Shown in pieces: positions 1 to 6,304 of a stretch of DNA of 10,246 nucleotides. Source of the stretch: Euperipatoides rowelli (Eukaryota; Onychophora; Udeonychophora; Euonychophora; Peripatopsidae); the NCBI GenBank assembly GCA_003024985.2, contig PXIH01S0002184.1; one strand, 5' to 3'. The number at the start of each line of letters is the position of its first letter. The stretch's first letter is position 1. A program made the position numbers and the translations under genes. Below the pieces are notes generated by a model. The model ran no database searches and had not been told where the DNA came from. It saw only the letters and a program-made list of their open reading frames with translations.

Positions 1-1
1 T

Positions 2-127
2 ATCTAATATTTTCAACTTTAAGTGTACTGCTAGACCACACTTGGTTTCTGACTTGACCTTCATCATTAGCAGTTTAAGTGTGGTTTCTTAAGTGAATAC
101 TAAACTTAGTTGAATAACCTTTTAATG
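2..127 (-). repeat. Inverted copy of the hammerhead-bearing repeat
   Basis: The reverse complement of this stretch aligns with 194-321 at roughly 80% identity by eye. Both begin CATTAAAAGG and both run through TGATGAAGG and GTTGAAAA to ATATTAGAT. The two arms form a large palindrome with a 66 bp centre (128-193). The arm probably continues to the left of the window, because the homologous sequence on the right side extends past 321. It contains the third hammerhead motif (28-73). Inverted plus tandem arrangements of terminal repeats are known for Penelope-like elements. An inversion after insertion is the simpler alternative. Confidence 0.85.
28..73 (-). ncRNA. Hammerhead ribozyme-like motif, inverted copy
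   Basis: Read on the minus strand: stem I CTGCTA (68-73) pairs perfectly with TAGCAG (28-33), with one further A-T pair outside it. The core is ATGATGA (61-67), which differs from the consensus CTGATGA by one base (C3 to A). GAAA lies at 46-49. Stem III ACCA/TGGT closes an AGTG loop, and the GTC cleavage triplet is at 34-36. Stem II is weak (one G-C pair and one G-T pair). Of the three copies this has the best stems I and III, but the C3 change should impair catalysis. The fold is seen in the sequence. Activity is inferred, and unlikely for this copy. Confidence 0.6.
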
Positions 128-498
128 GTGCTATTGGAAGCAAAGGTATTGTAAGTTGAGTTTCACATCTTATATTTGGTCCATATACCAATACATTAAA
201 AGGCTAAACAATTAAGTTTGGTATTCAGTTAAGAAGCCACACTTAGGTTGCTACTGATGAAGGCCCAAGCCAGAAACAAACTATGGTCTAACAGTACAAT
301 AAAAGTTGAAAAATATTAGATCTATTGTGATGGTACTTGGTATTAATAGAATTATACTATGCATCTATGTGTATTTGTATATTATTATTATTATTATATG
401 AATACTTAGGCATTTATATAATCCTGAACAAATATTTGTCAATGTATAAATTTTAACCTCTGCATCCTTGTTAGTTGATTAAAGGTATTATTCAACAT
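128..498 (+). repeat. Tandem repeat unit 1, retrozyme- or PLE-like
   Basis: First direct unit of a tandem repeat. Anchors shared with unit 2 are TTGGAAGC (134 and 503), ACATTAAAAGGCTA (193 and 563), the hammerhead block (248 and 618), GTGTATTTGTATATTATTA and CTATGTATAAATTT-like text. These place the period at about 365-370 bp. The unit holds a short TAT microsatellite near 379-397. It has no open reading frame of note, so the element is non-coding. Animal retrozymes are non-coding tandem units of a few hundred bp with type I hammerheads, and the terminal repeats of Penelope-like elements are similar. Either class fits. Confidence 0.8.
248..294 (+). ncRNA. Hammerhead ribozyme-like motif, unit 1
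   Basis: Order of parts: stem I 5' strand TTGCTA (248-253), exact CTGATGA core (254-260), stem II GGC-CCAA-GCC (262-271) flanked by an A/A mismatch, GAAA (273-276), stem III ACAA/TGGT (276-287, three of four pairs), cleavage triplet GTC (286-288) and stem I 3' strand TAACAG (289-294). Stem I keeps four Watson-Crick pairs and one wobble around one C/A mismatch. The expected cleavage is after C288. The non-paired position next to the core in stem II (normally G-C) is the main deviation and could reduce activity. Confidence 0.65.
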
Positions 499-864
499 TA
501 TTTTGGAAGCAAATATGTTGGAGGGTTGTGTTTGACATTTTATATTTGATTATATAGCCAACACATTAAAAGGCTATTCAACAAAGTTTGGTATTCACTA
601 AAGGAAGCATGCTTAGGTTGCTACTGATGAAGGCCCAAGCCAGAAATCAAGTCTAGCAGTATAATAAAAGTTGAAAACTATCAGATGTTACAGTGGTGGC
701 ACCTGGTAATACTAACATTATGCTAAGCATATAATGTGTATTTGTATATTATTAGTATATGTATGCCTAAGCATTTTTATAATTATGTATAAATATTTGT
801 CTATGTATAAATTTTCACCTCAGATCTTGTATTAGTTAATTAAAGGTATTATTATTCAACTTTA
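499..864 (+). repeat. Tandem repeat unit 2, retrozyme- or PLE-like
   Basis: Second direct copy of the 365-370 bp unit, matching unit 1 along its whole length with small gaps. It contains the second plus-strand hammerhead motif. If both ribozymes acted on a tandem transcript, cleavage after C288 and C653 would release a 365 nt monomer (289-653). That length is typical of the circular RNAs reported for animal retrozymes. Nothing in the unit looks protein coding. Confidence 0.8.
618..659 (+). ncRNA. Hammerhead ribozyme-like motif, unit 2
   Basis: Stem I TTGCTA (618-623) pairs fully with TAGCAG (654-659): five Watson-Crick pairs and one U-G. The CTGATGA core is intact (624-630), stem II is GGC-CCAA-GCC with the same A/A flank, GAAA is at 643-646 and the GTC triplet at 651-653. 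Stem III is shortened by about five bases relative to the other copies, leaving an A-T pair and a T-G wobble. The core is intact but stem III is probably too short for good activity as a monomer. Dimeric folding in a tandem transcript could rescue it. Confidence 0.6.
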
Positions 865-925
865 TTTTGTAAGTGGACATTTGGAAGATTGTGTTCACGT
901 CATCATTATGATATTTTATTATCAT
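865..925 (+). repeat. Partial third unit of the tandem repeat
   Basis: The text from TTTTGTAAG (865) onward follows the start of units 1 and 2 (TTGGAAGC... TTGTGTT...) and then fades into ATC-rich sequence near 900-945. It stops long before the hammerhead position, so the array ends as about 2.2 direct units. Fractional end copies are usual for tandem arrays generated from a circular or concatemeric template. Confidence 0.6.
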
Positions 926-944
926 CGTCATTGTCATCATCATC

Positions 945-1071
945 AGAAATGTCTAATTTCATATATGCAAAAAATGTGTTATTTTATTTCTCATCACTAT
1001 ATTTTTTATGATTTGTATTTTATATTGTACAGAAATGTCCAATTCTAAACAATAAAGAATTTGAATTTGAA
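945..1071 (+). mobile_element. Truncated LINE 3'-end-like tail in ATC repeat
   Basis: The segment ends AACAATAAAGAATTTGAATT, a polyadenylation signal followed by a short (GAATTT)n tail. That is the style of many animal non-LTR retrotransposon 3' ends. It is bracketed by TCATCATCATCA-type sequence on both sides (934-945 and 1074-1090), which could be a target duplication or simply an ATC microsatellite. A CAGAAATGTC(T/C)AATT motif occurs twice (943 and 1030). There is no coding sequence. The clade cannot be told from the tail. Confidence 0.4.
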
Positions 1072-1091
1072 TTATCATCATCATCATCATT

Positions 1092-1580
1092 AGGAGGAAA
1101 AAGATGAGTAATATTACACTTTTCTTTCAGGAATTTCAATGAAAAATAATTTGGGTATATGTATTCAATTCAAGTTGGGGTAGTTTCCTTCCCTCTCCCT
1201 CAGTGAATAAGTTTAATTAAAGATTTTTAGGAGCCAGAAACAATTTTTATCATATAAAAATTTATATATGTATTGATAAATTTAGTATGAATTGGTAACA
1301 AGACTCAAGGTTTTATTAAACTAGAGGGGCTAACACAAAGACACACAAAAAAATGGTACTGTATATATTGATGCTATAGACATATCTAATAAGATAGTCA
1401 ATTTTCATTGAAAGATATTTTAATGAAAATGACGAATAAAAATACACTGATGATATCGGATCAACTGTCTAGAGAGCACGCTGAATTGAAAAAATTAAAG
1501 CAGATGTATAGAGAGCGCACCTCCTGAGTGTATACAGGATTTTTAATGTTTGAGCAGTGATATCCACAAAGCATGTAAAG
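1092..1580. other. Unassigned AT-rich stretch with small repeats
   Basis: No gene is recognised. Small structures are visible: a 9 bp inverted pair ATTTTCATT (1401-1409) / AATGAAAAT (1422-1430), and a short direct pair around TAGAGAGCRC, with TCTAGAGAGCAC near 1467 and TATAGAGAGCGC near 1506. There is no open frame of useful length on either strand. Confidence 0.5.
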
Positions 1581-1587
1581 AAATATA

Positions 1588-1790
1588 CAAATTTATGCAA
1601 ATGAGCCATGCACCTCATGAAAATAAATTAACTATGTCAAAGATGATGTCATAAACACATTTAAATCTGCAAATTTATGCAAATAAGCCATTTTCTCCAC
1701 AGAAATGGATGAACATTGCCGAAGATGACATCAACTCAATTCAATATGCAAATTTATGTAAATTATGTGCAAATTAGCAAAATTATGTCA
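1588..1790 (+). repeat. ~80 bp tandem repeat with octamer-like motifs
   Basis: CAAATTTATGCAAATGAGCC at 1588 recurs as CAAATTTATGCAAATAAGCC at 1670 (19 of 20 bases) and in degraded form at 1749. The spacings are 82 and 79 bp. The segments between them also match (AAAGATGATGTCATAA versus CGAAGATGACATCAAC). This is a 2.5-copy diverged tandem array. Each unit carries an ATGCAAAT octamer, the classical POU-factor site in animals, and a TGACATCA/TGATGTCA CRE-like site. Regulatory function is not shown. It could be internal to an unrecognised transposon. Confidence 0.7.
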
Positions 1791-2847
1791 ATTTTATGCA
1801 TGTTTTACTCCTTCCCATTGGAAGTGACATCATTATGACATACCATCTTCTGATTGGTTTGGATAGAAAGGGCCTTTTATACTTACTATAGGCATTTGAT
1901 ACCAACTACTACCTTGACAACTTTCACTTTAAAAAAGTCAAATCGCACAAAGATCAGGAAATTGTATTTGACAGGCGATTCTGTTTCAAAGCTCGTGGAA
2001 ATTTTATCACTAAAAATATGTGCTCAATACTTGTTTTCTTTTTTTAAAGAAATTTACAATATATTAACCCTTCTACTTTCAAGATGGTCTACTCTTTATG
2101 CATTCTACCTCTTATGGATTATTGTAGCATATCCATAAACTACTTGAAGGCGACAATTCGCTTTTAACAAAGTTGATTAATGGCTTCAGAGTTAAAAACT
2201 TCCAGTTTAGACTAAACGAAACAGCATATTTAACCCCCTTCTTATTTTCTCATTTACAATGATTGCATTTACATGTACAAAGTGATCGCCATAAATGCTA
2301 ACAGCTCCAATATCTTCAAAATCAACAAATCAAATTTCTCCTGTTCTCATAGTCACAGCATCTGGTGCAATCTTGAATATACAAGAGAATAGTAGTCTTG
2401 ATTTACTGTACAAATACTACAGTCTGGAATGGACTAACAAAAGTCTTATTCTACCCCCTAACCTTGAGCAGGTTCAAGATCAAACTTTTCTAATTCTTAA
2501 TCATCAAATCTAGATCTGATATCTAACAACTTTATCTATGTAGAAGTCTAAACTGATTTGATTACTTATGATACCATACCAAATAAGAAAATTGAAATAA
2601 GAAACACAAATACTATAAGGTAAAGATAAGTTATAGTGATGCCTTTCCCTTGCTTGGTCAATAACAAGAAATACCATTCCAGTGTTAGGATTAGATTACA
2701 GGATTAACTTTTGTCTCTCTATCTTTCTCTTTTTTATTATAAAGGGATCTGCTTCCTTATTTTTATAGAAAAGCAAAAGTTGAGAATACACCATAATATA
2801 CATCCTAACTTAAAAGAAACCAATGTTTTTAGAAAACATCTAATTTA
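1791..2847. other. Unassigned stretch, no supported gene
   Basis: A cluster of promoter-like words (CCATTGG 1814-1820, TGACATCATTATGACA 1825-1840, GATTGG 1852-1857, TTTTATACTTACTATA 1876-1891) precedes two short open frames. These are 1854-2138 (94 codons, no ATG start) and 2295-2513 (72 codons, ATG start), both plus strand. Neither protein resembles a family I know. Both lengths are unremarkable, although 2295-2513 is open in a region with somewhat mixed base composition and could be a host or transposon exon. 2514-2847 is plain AT-rich sequence with nothing recognised. Confidence 0.4.
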
Positions 2848-3475
2848 ACACCAATCAGGACCAGATTAAATATTTGTAGGTCTTTAGGCAAAGTATAACA
2901 TTTGGGACCCCTTATAATATATATGGGTGTTTGGGAGGCAGTAGTCACAGTGAGGGAAAGGGTCACCCTATGAATTCATTTTTAATTTTACAGCTAGTTT
3001 GGAACATTTTTTATTGTAAAATTGCATGAACATTAGGATTAGGACTGTCCCTTTATGACCGCAGCCAATTAAAATATAGAATTATTACTAAGCAATGCCA
3101 GTAGCAAAACATGATAGAAATCAAACACTAGTTATCAATAGTATTTGTATTCTGCAATATTCTAACATACAGTATGATATATGGGTAAAACATATTACTT
3201 TTAGATTTATTATATGTATCACTGTTTTTTTTTTCTTATAGAGTTAAAAAGCATTTCTGTTTAAAATGTATTAATCATTATTTTAAGAATTTTCATTTAG
3301 TATTTATATGATTCTTGCAAAGTTGGAATTAACAATTAATAGAATAGCGCACAATATTTGACAAAACAAAGTTAATATGAGTAAAATAACAGAGCCCCTA
3401 AAAATGGCCCCTTTTTTCTAATATAGGTTGCATTAGCCTACCATGCCTAGGCAGGTAAACGGCCCTGACACCAAT
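2848..3475. repeat. 8 bp target-site duplication pair of hAT element
   Basis: ACACCAAT occurs at 2848-2855 and again at 3468-3475, immediately outside the two ends of the element 2856-3467. Eight bases is the characteristic duplication length of hAT transposons. The perfect match suggests that the insertion boundaries are exact. Confidence 0.85.
2856..3467. mobile_element. Non-autonomous hAT-superfamily DNA transposon
   Basis: This 612 bp element begins CAGGACCAGATTAAAT and ends ...GTAAACGGCCCTG, so the inverted termini are CAGGACC/CAGGGCC. CAGGRCCG-type ends with GATTAA just inside and G/C-rich text such as GGGACCCC or GGGGCC below them are typical of animal hAT elements. Subterminal segments also echo each other (TAGGTCTTTAGGC inside the left end; CCTAGGCATGGTAGGC inside the right end on the other strand). 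Flanking 8 bp duplications are perfect. The interior is AT-rich with no transposase open frame, so it would need a transposase supplied in trans. The terminal repeats are short and imperfect, suggesting an old or deletion-derived copy. Confidence 0.85.
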
Positions 3476-3488
3476 GTATTCTTTAATT

Positions 3489-3571
3489 AAGAAACTTTAA
3501 AGTTAAAATATGCTAAGGTGGAGAAGAGCTACGGTACCTTAAAAAAAAAAAAGGAAAAGAAACTTTAAAGT
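3489..3571 (+). mobile_element. 53 bp poly-A insertion with 15 bp duplication, SINE-like
   Basis: AAGAAACTTTAAAGT is present at 3489-3503 and, unchanged, at 3557-3571. Between them lie a 37 bp body (3504-3540) and an A12 run (3541-3552) followed by GGAA. A body, a poly-A tail and a long perfect duplication are the signature of LINE-mediated retrotransposition. The body starts AAAATATGCTAAGGTGGAG, close to the start of the larger element at 5909 (AAAATATGCCAAGGTGGGG), and continues GAGCTACGGTACC, which resembles a tRNA-like A-box region. It looks like a severely truncated SINE keeping the head but not the body. Confidence 0.65.
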
Positions 3572-4104
3572 ATTGTAATACATAAAAGTAATGCAAACTT
3601 TTTGATAATCTTGTAAATATTTCTTATATAAAATTTCAATTCTTAAATTGGCCCACTTAATGTTGAATTTTTCACTTTACCAGAGATCAGAGTTACATTT
3701 ATTTATTTTTTTGCCTGACTAAGGGAATAACTCCAAGGCCTCATCTTCTGAGTTTGAAAATAATAATTTCTTTAACTTTCTATACAGCAAAAAGTGAAAA
3801 GATGGAGACCTTAAGGTTGTAAAGATTTTTGCAAGAAAATAATAAGTGGTTTATTTCATTCTATAAAATTGACAGCTTCAAAATTTAAACCATATTTGTT
3901 TAATAAAAGATAGTTAATTTCTTTCATATAATTAGGACAAGATTAGCGTCCTAACTATTTACTTATAAATATTTATGTTAATTTTTAATAAAATAAAAAG
4001 ATAGTTAACAGTAGGCTAAACAATGCATCCTTGAATCAATTTGTATACAAAATCATAAATATTTGGGGTTGTTCCTATAGCCTATATCTAAGATAGCAAA
4101 TCTA
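3572..4104. other. Unassigned AT-rich stretch
   Basis: No gene or named element is seen. An imperfect inverted pair (3729-3747 against 3799-3818, about 15 of 19 matched) surrounds a 51 bp AT-rich loop. The left arm begins just after AAGGGAATAA. This could be a small foldback element, but there are no clear ends or duplications. Confidence 0.4.
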
Positions 4105-4337
4105 TTAAAGAGGTAGGTATGTATGTAGGTAGTTAGTTATGTAGGTAGGTAGGTAGGTAGGTAGGGAGGGAGGGAGGAAGGTAGGGAGAAGGAGGTAGAA
4201 AAGAGGTAGGGAGGCAGGTAGGAAAGAAGGAGGGAGGTAAGAGGGAGGGAGAGAGTGGGGATAAGGTAGGGAGAGGGATAAGGAGTTAGGAGGGATGGAG
4301 GGTGGTAAAGAGCTAGGTAGGTAGGTAGGTAGATAGA
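4105..4337 (+). repeat. Purine-biased GTAG/GGGA microsatellite tract
   Basis: About 230 bp of almost pyrimidine-free sequence on the plus strand. (GTAG)n blocks at both ends (4111-4165 and 4313-4335) enclose irregular GGGA/GGAGA/GGAAG text. G-runs of three or four at 4164-4174, 4184, 4232, 4243, 4247, 4257, 4269 and 4275 have loops close to quadruplex length. T is confined mostly to the GTAG units. Such a tract may form triplex or quadruplex structures and is prone to length change. It looks like an expanded and then degraded tetranucleotide repeat. Confidence 0.9.
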
Positions 4338-5076
4338 TCTGTTATTTTGACATTATAAATAAGCAAAGAAGGGTCAAAGTAATTTACAAAAGTTGATTGA
4401 AGAGCAGTGAATTTTCGATGGTTTCTTATTAATTTCTTTCTGAAAAATTAGATTAAAGTTTTAAAAATTTTTGGTAATAAATTAACATCCTAGGGTGCAG
4501 ATGTTTTACACCGGGGTTTAACAAGTTTATCAATAAAATTGGTTGTCCCATTATTACTAATGTACTATTTCAGCGATTATATATCTTGCATTGACCTTTA
4601 TTATTTTAATTAATTAGAGATTTTAAAATTTCGCTTTAAGTAATTCCAATACCTTGCTTGGCTGTAACATTCATTCCCTAATAGATAAGAAATTGTGCTA
4701 GATAAGAAATTATAAGCTAATTTGTAAAGGTGGCTTCTCCTTAATACCAAAGTAAGCAACCAGAATATTTTTGATCACTTTCTTTAATAAATAAATAATA
4801 ATTGCAAATAAACTTTTCATTTTGTCCATAGAATTGTCATTATAAAACAAAATATTATATTTTTTATCTTAATGACAGTTCATTATTTTAGTATATATTC
4901 AATATTCTTTTATTTTTACATTTGTCTCTGATTTTATCGAGTATTTCTTTCCATTTCTTGTGTTTTCTGCTTCTTTTCTTTGCAAAATCTTATTTTTGTT
5001 AGCATTATTCTTTTGTAACTTTTTATCAATATGAACAGCATTTTCGTTTTTTTTTTAGTAACTGTTACTTCTCCTC
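4338..5076. other. Unassigned AT-rich stretch
   Basis: No gene, RNA or named repeat is recognised on either strand. Short homopolymer runs occur, for example T10 near 5047-5057. It may be unannotated intergenic or intronic sequence. Confidence 0.5.
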
Positions 5077-5355
5077 CTATGTTCCCCTTATGATGATCAA
5101 TTGTGTTACCTCCAACTTCATCTTCTTTCTGAGTTTCTTGATAAGTACCTGATCGCTCTTTCTTTCATGATTTGGACTTCTCATAAGAACATTTTTATAC
5201 AAATTTGGGCATTCATGTGTCGATAATCTGTACTTCATACACAATTTGCAAAATAATTTATTACACTGCCTCACCTCATGATCAAACTCCAGAGATTGAA
5301 AACAGACCCTAGTACAGAAATGATAAAGTAACATACCCTGATAAGATATTGACAT
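5077..5355 (-). pseudogene. Zinc-knuckle (gag/ORF1-like) retroelement fragment
   Basis: A 92-codon open frame carries two adjacent CCHC-type knuckles, each missing one ligand. Knuckle 1 is C18-x2-S21-x4-H26-x4-C31, with Ser in place of the second Cys. Knuckle 2 is C36-x2-C39-x4-L44-x4-C49, with Leu in place of His. The five-residue step between them and the Pro-Asn after the last Cys match the paired knuckles in ORF1/gag-like proteins of animal non-LTR retrotransposons, which bind the element RNA. The basic stretch after residue 65 (KKLRKKMK) also fits nucleic-acid binding. No reverse transcriptase follows on this strand. The fragment lies downstream of the CR1 relic, in the wrong order to be its ORF1, so it is probably a separate decayed insertion. 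Confidence 0.45.
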
Positions 5356-5410
5356 ACTGTGCAGGACAGGAAGTGGGATTTTACCTAGATTGGCTCAGAA
5401 ATACAGGTTG

Positions 5411-5431
5411 TGACATCATCATATGATGTCA
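5411..5431. repeat. 21 bp near-perfect palindrome of CRE-like arms
   Basis: TGACATCAT and ATGATGTCA are exact inverted copies around a CAT centre. TGACATCA is a CRE/AP-1-like word and also appears at 1825 and, as TGATGTCAT, near 1644. A TATATATA-like stretch (CATATATAGAC) follows at 5439. This could be a chance palindrome or an old transposon or promoter remnant. Confidence 0.6.
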
Positions 5432-5693
5432 TATGCCCATATATAGACATAAAAACTCATACCTTTAAAAGAAATGAAGTGAACTACTGAGCCTGAAGGA
5501 AGTGGTATCTTCTGACTATCTCAAGCTTATGGGTTCAATTGGTCCAGATCCGGCATTTTATAGAACTGCTGTTTTATCCCTACTTTCATTTACTACCTGG
5601 AGGGGAACTTGGAACTAACCAAGCCCAACTTCCAGTGTATTTGTCTTGGCTAGATTAGTCGGTTGACATTACCTCATGACCAATCTGCCACAC
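5432..5693. other. Unassigned stretch of higher GC
   Basis: This segment is visibly less AT-rich than its surroundings, especially 5530-5690. It shows no frame that resembles a known protein in either direction. GGGTTCAATTGG (5530-5541) looks like a B-box, so the region may be part of an old tRNA-derived repeat, but no A-box partner is clear. Confidence 0.35.
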
Positions 5694-5829
5694 ATGAAAT
5701 GATTTTTTTTTAAAAAAAAAAAACCGTCACAGGACAGCCATGACCTAAGCGGTATTCGAACTCGGGATGTCTCGGTTGGCAATCTGCCTGCTTTCCAACT
5801 GACACACCGAGACATCGGCTATGAAATGA
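5694..5829. repeat. 9 bp target-site duplication pair of SINE
   Basis: ATGAAATGA at 5694-5702 and again at 5821-5829 exactly brackets the SINE 5703-5820. The perfect match fixes both ends and indicates a comparatively recent insertion. Confidence 0.85.
5703..5820 (-). mobile_element. Complete short tRNA-derived SINE
   Basis: Read on the minus strand, the element starts AGCCGATGTCTCGG and has a 97 bp body followed by T12 (5712-5723 as A on plus) and A9 (5703-5711), then the duplication. An A-box-like TGTGTCAGTTGG (5795-5806) and a B-box-like AGTTCGAATAC (5752-5762) are about 32 bp apart. This matches the split internal Pol III promoter of a tRNA. The T12 run would act as the Pol III terminator, leaving the A9 as the priming tail. 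At 118 bp it is short for a SINE and has no LINE-like 3' tail. An 11 bp perfect inverted repeat (GATGTCTCGGT/ACCGAGACATC) spans the A-box. Family name not recognised. Confidence 0.8.
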
Positions 5830-5908
5830 AATTTTATTAGCAGAATCTTCACCCTAATGAAGATTGACAGAAACTAATCAATGAAACAATACATGTAAAT
5901 AGAATATT

Positions 5909-6302
5909 AAAAATATGCCAAGGTGGGGTGGTCATGTGGTTACAATCATGCCTATTGCCTGCTTGTGCACATACTCTGGGGATCTTGTTAGCTCCCTGGG
6001 GAGGGGAATGCAGTATCTATTGGGGGGAAGGGGTTCTTCCAGACCTTAGTACACTATGTGTTTTTTCTGCATGCAGAAAGGCTGTTTAAAATGTCAGGCT
6101 GCAAAAAAAATAGAGACTAAGGCCTTAAAAATGGGAAAAGTGGAGGTGGGGATAGTCACCTTTGAAGAAGGACCAAACCTAGAATGCTGATAATAAGAAA
6201 ACGGAGGAGTATGCAGTAATGAACAACATATGTAATTAACATATGGAAATATTGTAAATAAAGATGCAGATTTCTGGTGTTGGTAAATAAATAAATAAAA
6301 TT
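5909..6302 (+). mobile_element. Older SINE-like element with tRNA-like head
   Basis: The head ATGCCAAGGTGG-GGTGGTCATGTGGTTA carries an A-box-like TGGTCATGTGG (5929-5939). A G-rich ACTCTGGGGATC (5972-5983) sits where the B-box should be but has lost its consensus. The start matches the tiny insertion at 3504. The body holds G-rich text (5994-6036), a 16 bp perfect palindrome TTTCTGCATGCAGAAA (6064-6079) and an AATAAA (6257-6262). It ends in (TAAA)n at 6282-6300. A faint duplication (ACATGTAAATAGAAT 5891 against TTATGTAAGTGTAAA 6301) has about 10 of 15 matches. Alternatively, the (TAAA)n may belong to the LINE on the other strand. Confidence 0.4.
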
Positions 6303-6304
6303 AT

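Noticed and set aside
1446-1470. A further hammerhead from CTGATGATATCGG...CTGTC
   Set aside because: There is no GAAA in the right place and no stem I complement.
1854-2138. 94-codon plus-strand open frame
   Set aside because: It has no ATG start, a low-complexity hydrophobic end and no recognisable motif. Length is unremarkable for AT-rich DNA.
2295-2513. 72-codon plus-strand open frame with ATG
   Set aside because: The protein matches no family I know and there is no supporting splice, promoter or homology evidence. Noted in the unassigned region but not called a gene.
3729-3818. Foldback element from the imperfect inverted pair
   Set aside because: About 15 of 19 bases pair, but there are no defined ends or target duplication. 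Kept only as a note in the unassigned region.
5752-5806. Functional tRNA gene at the A/B-box pair
   Set aside because: No acceptor stem or cloverleaf can be folded. Both boxes have two mismatches and the tail plus duplication show a SINE.
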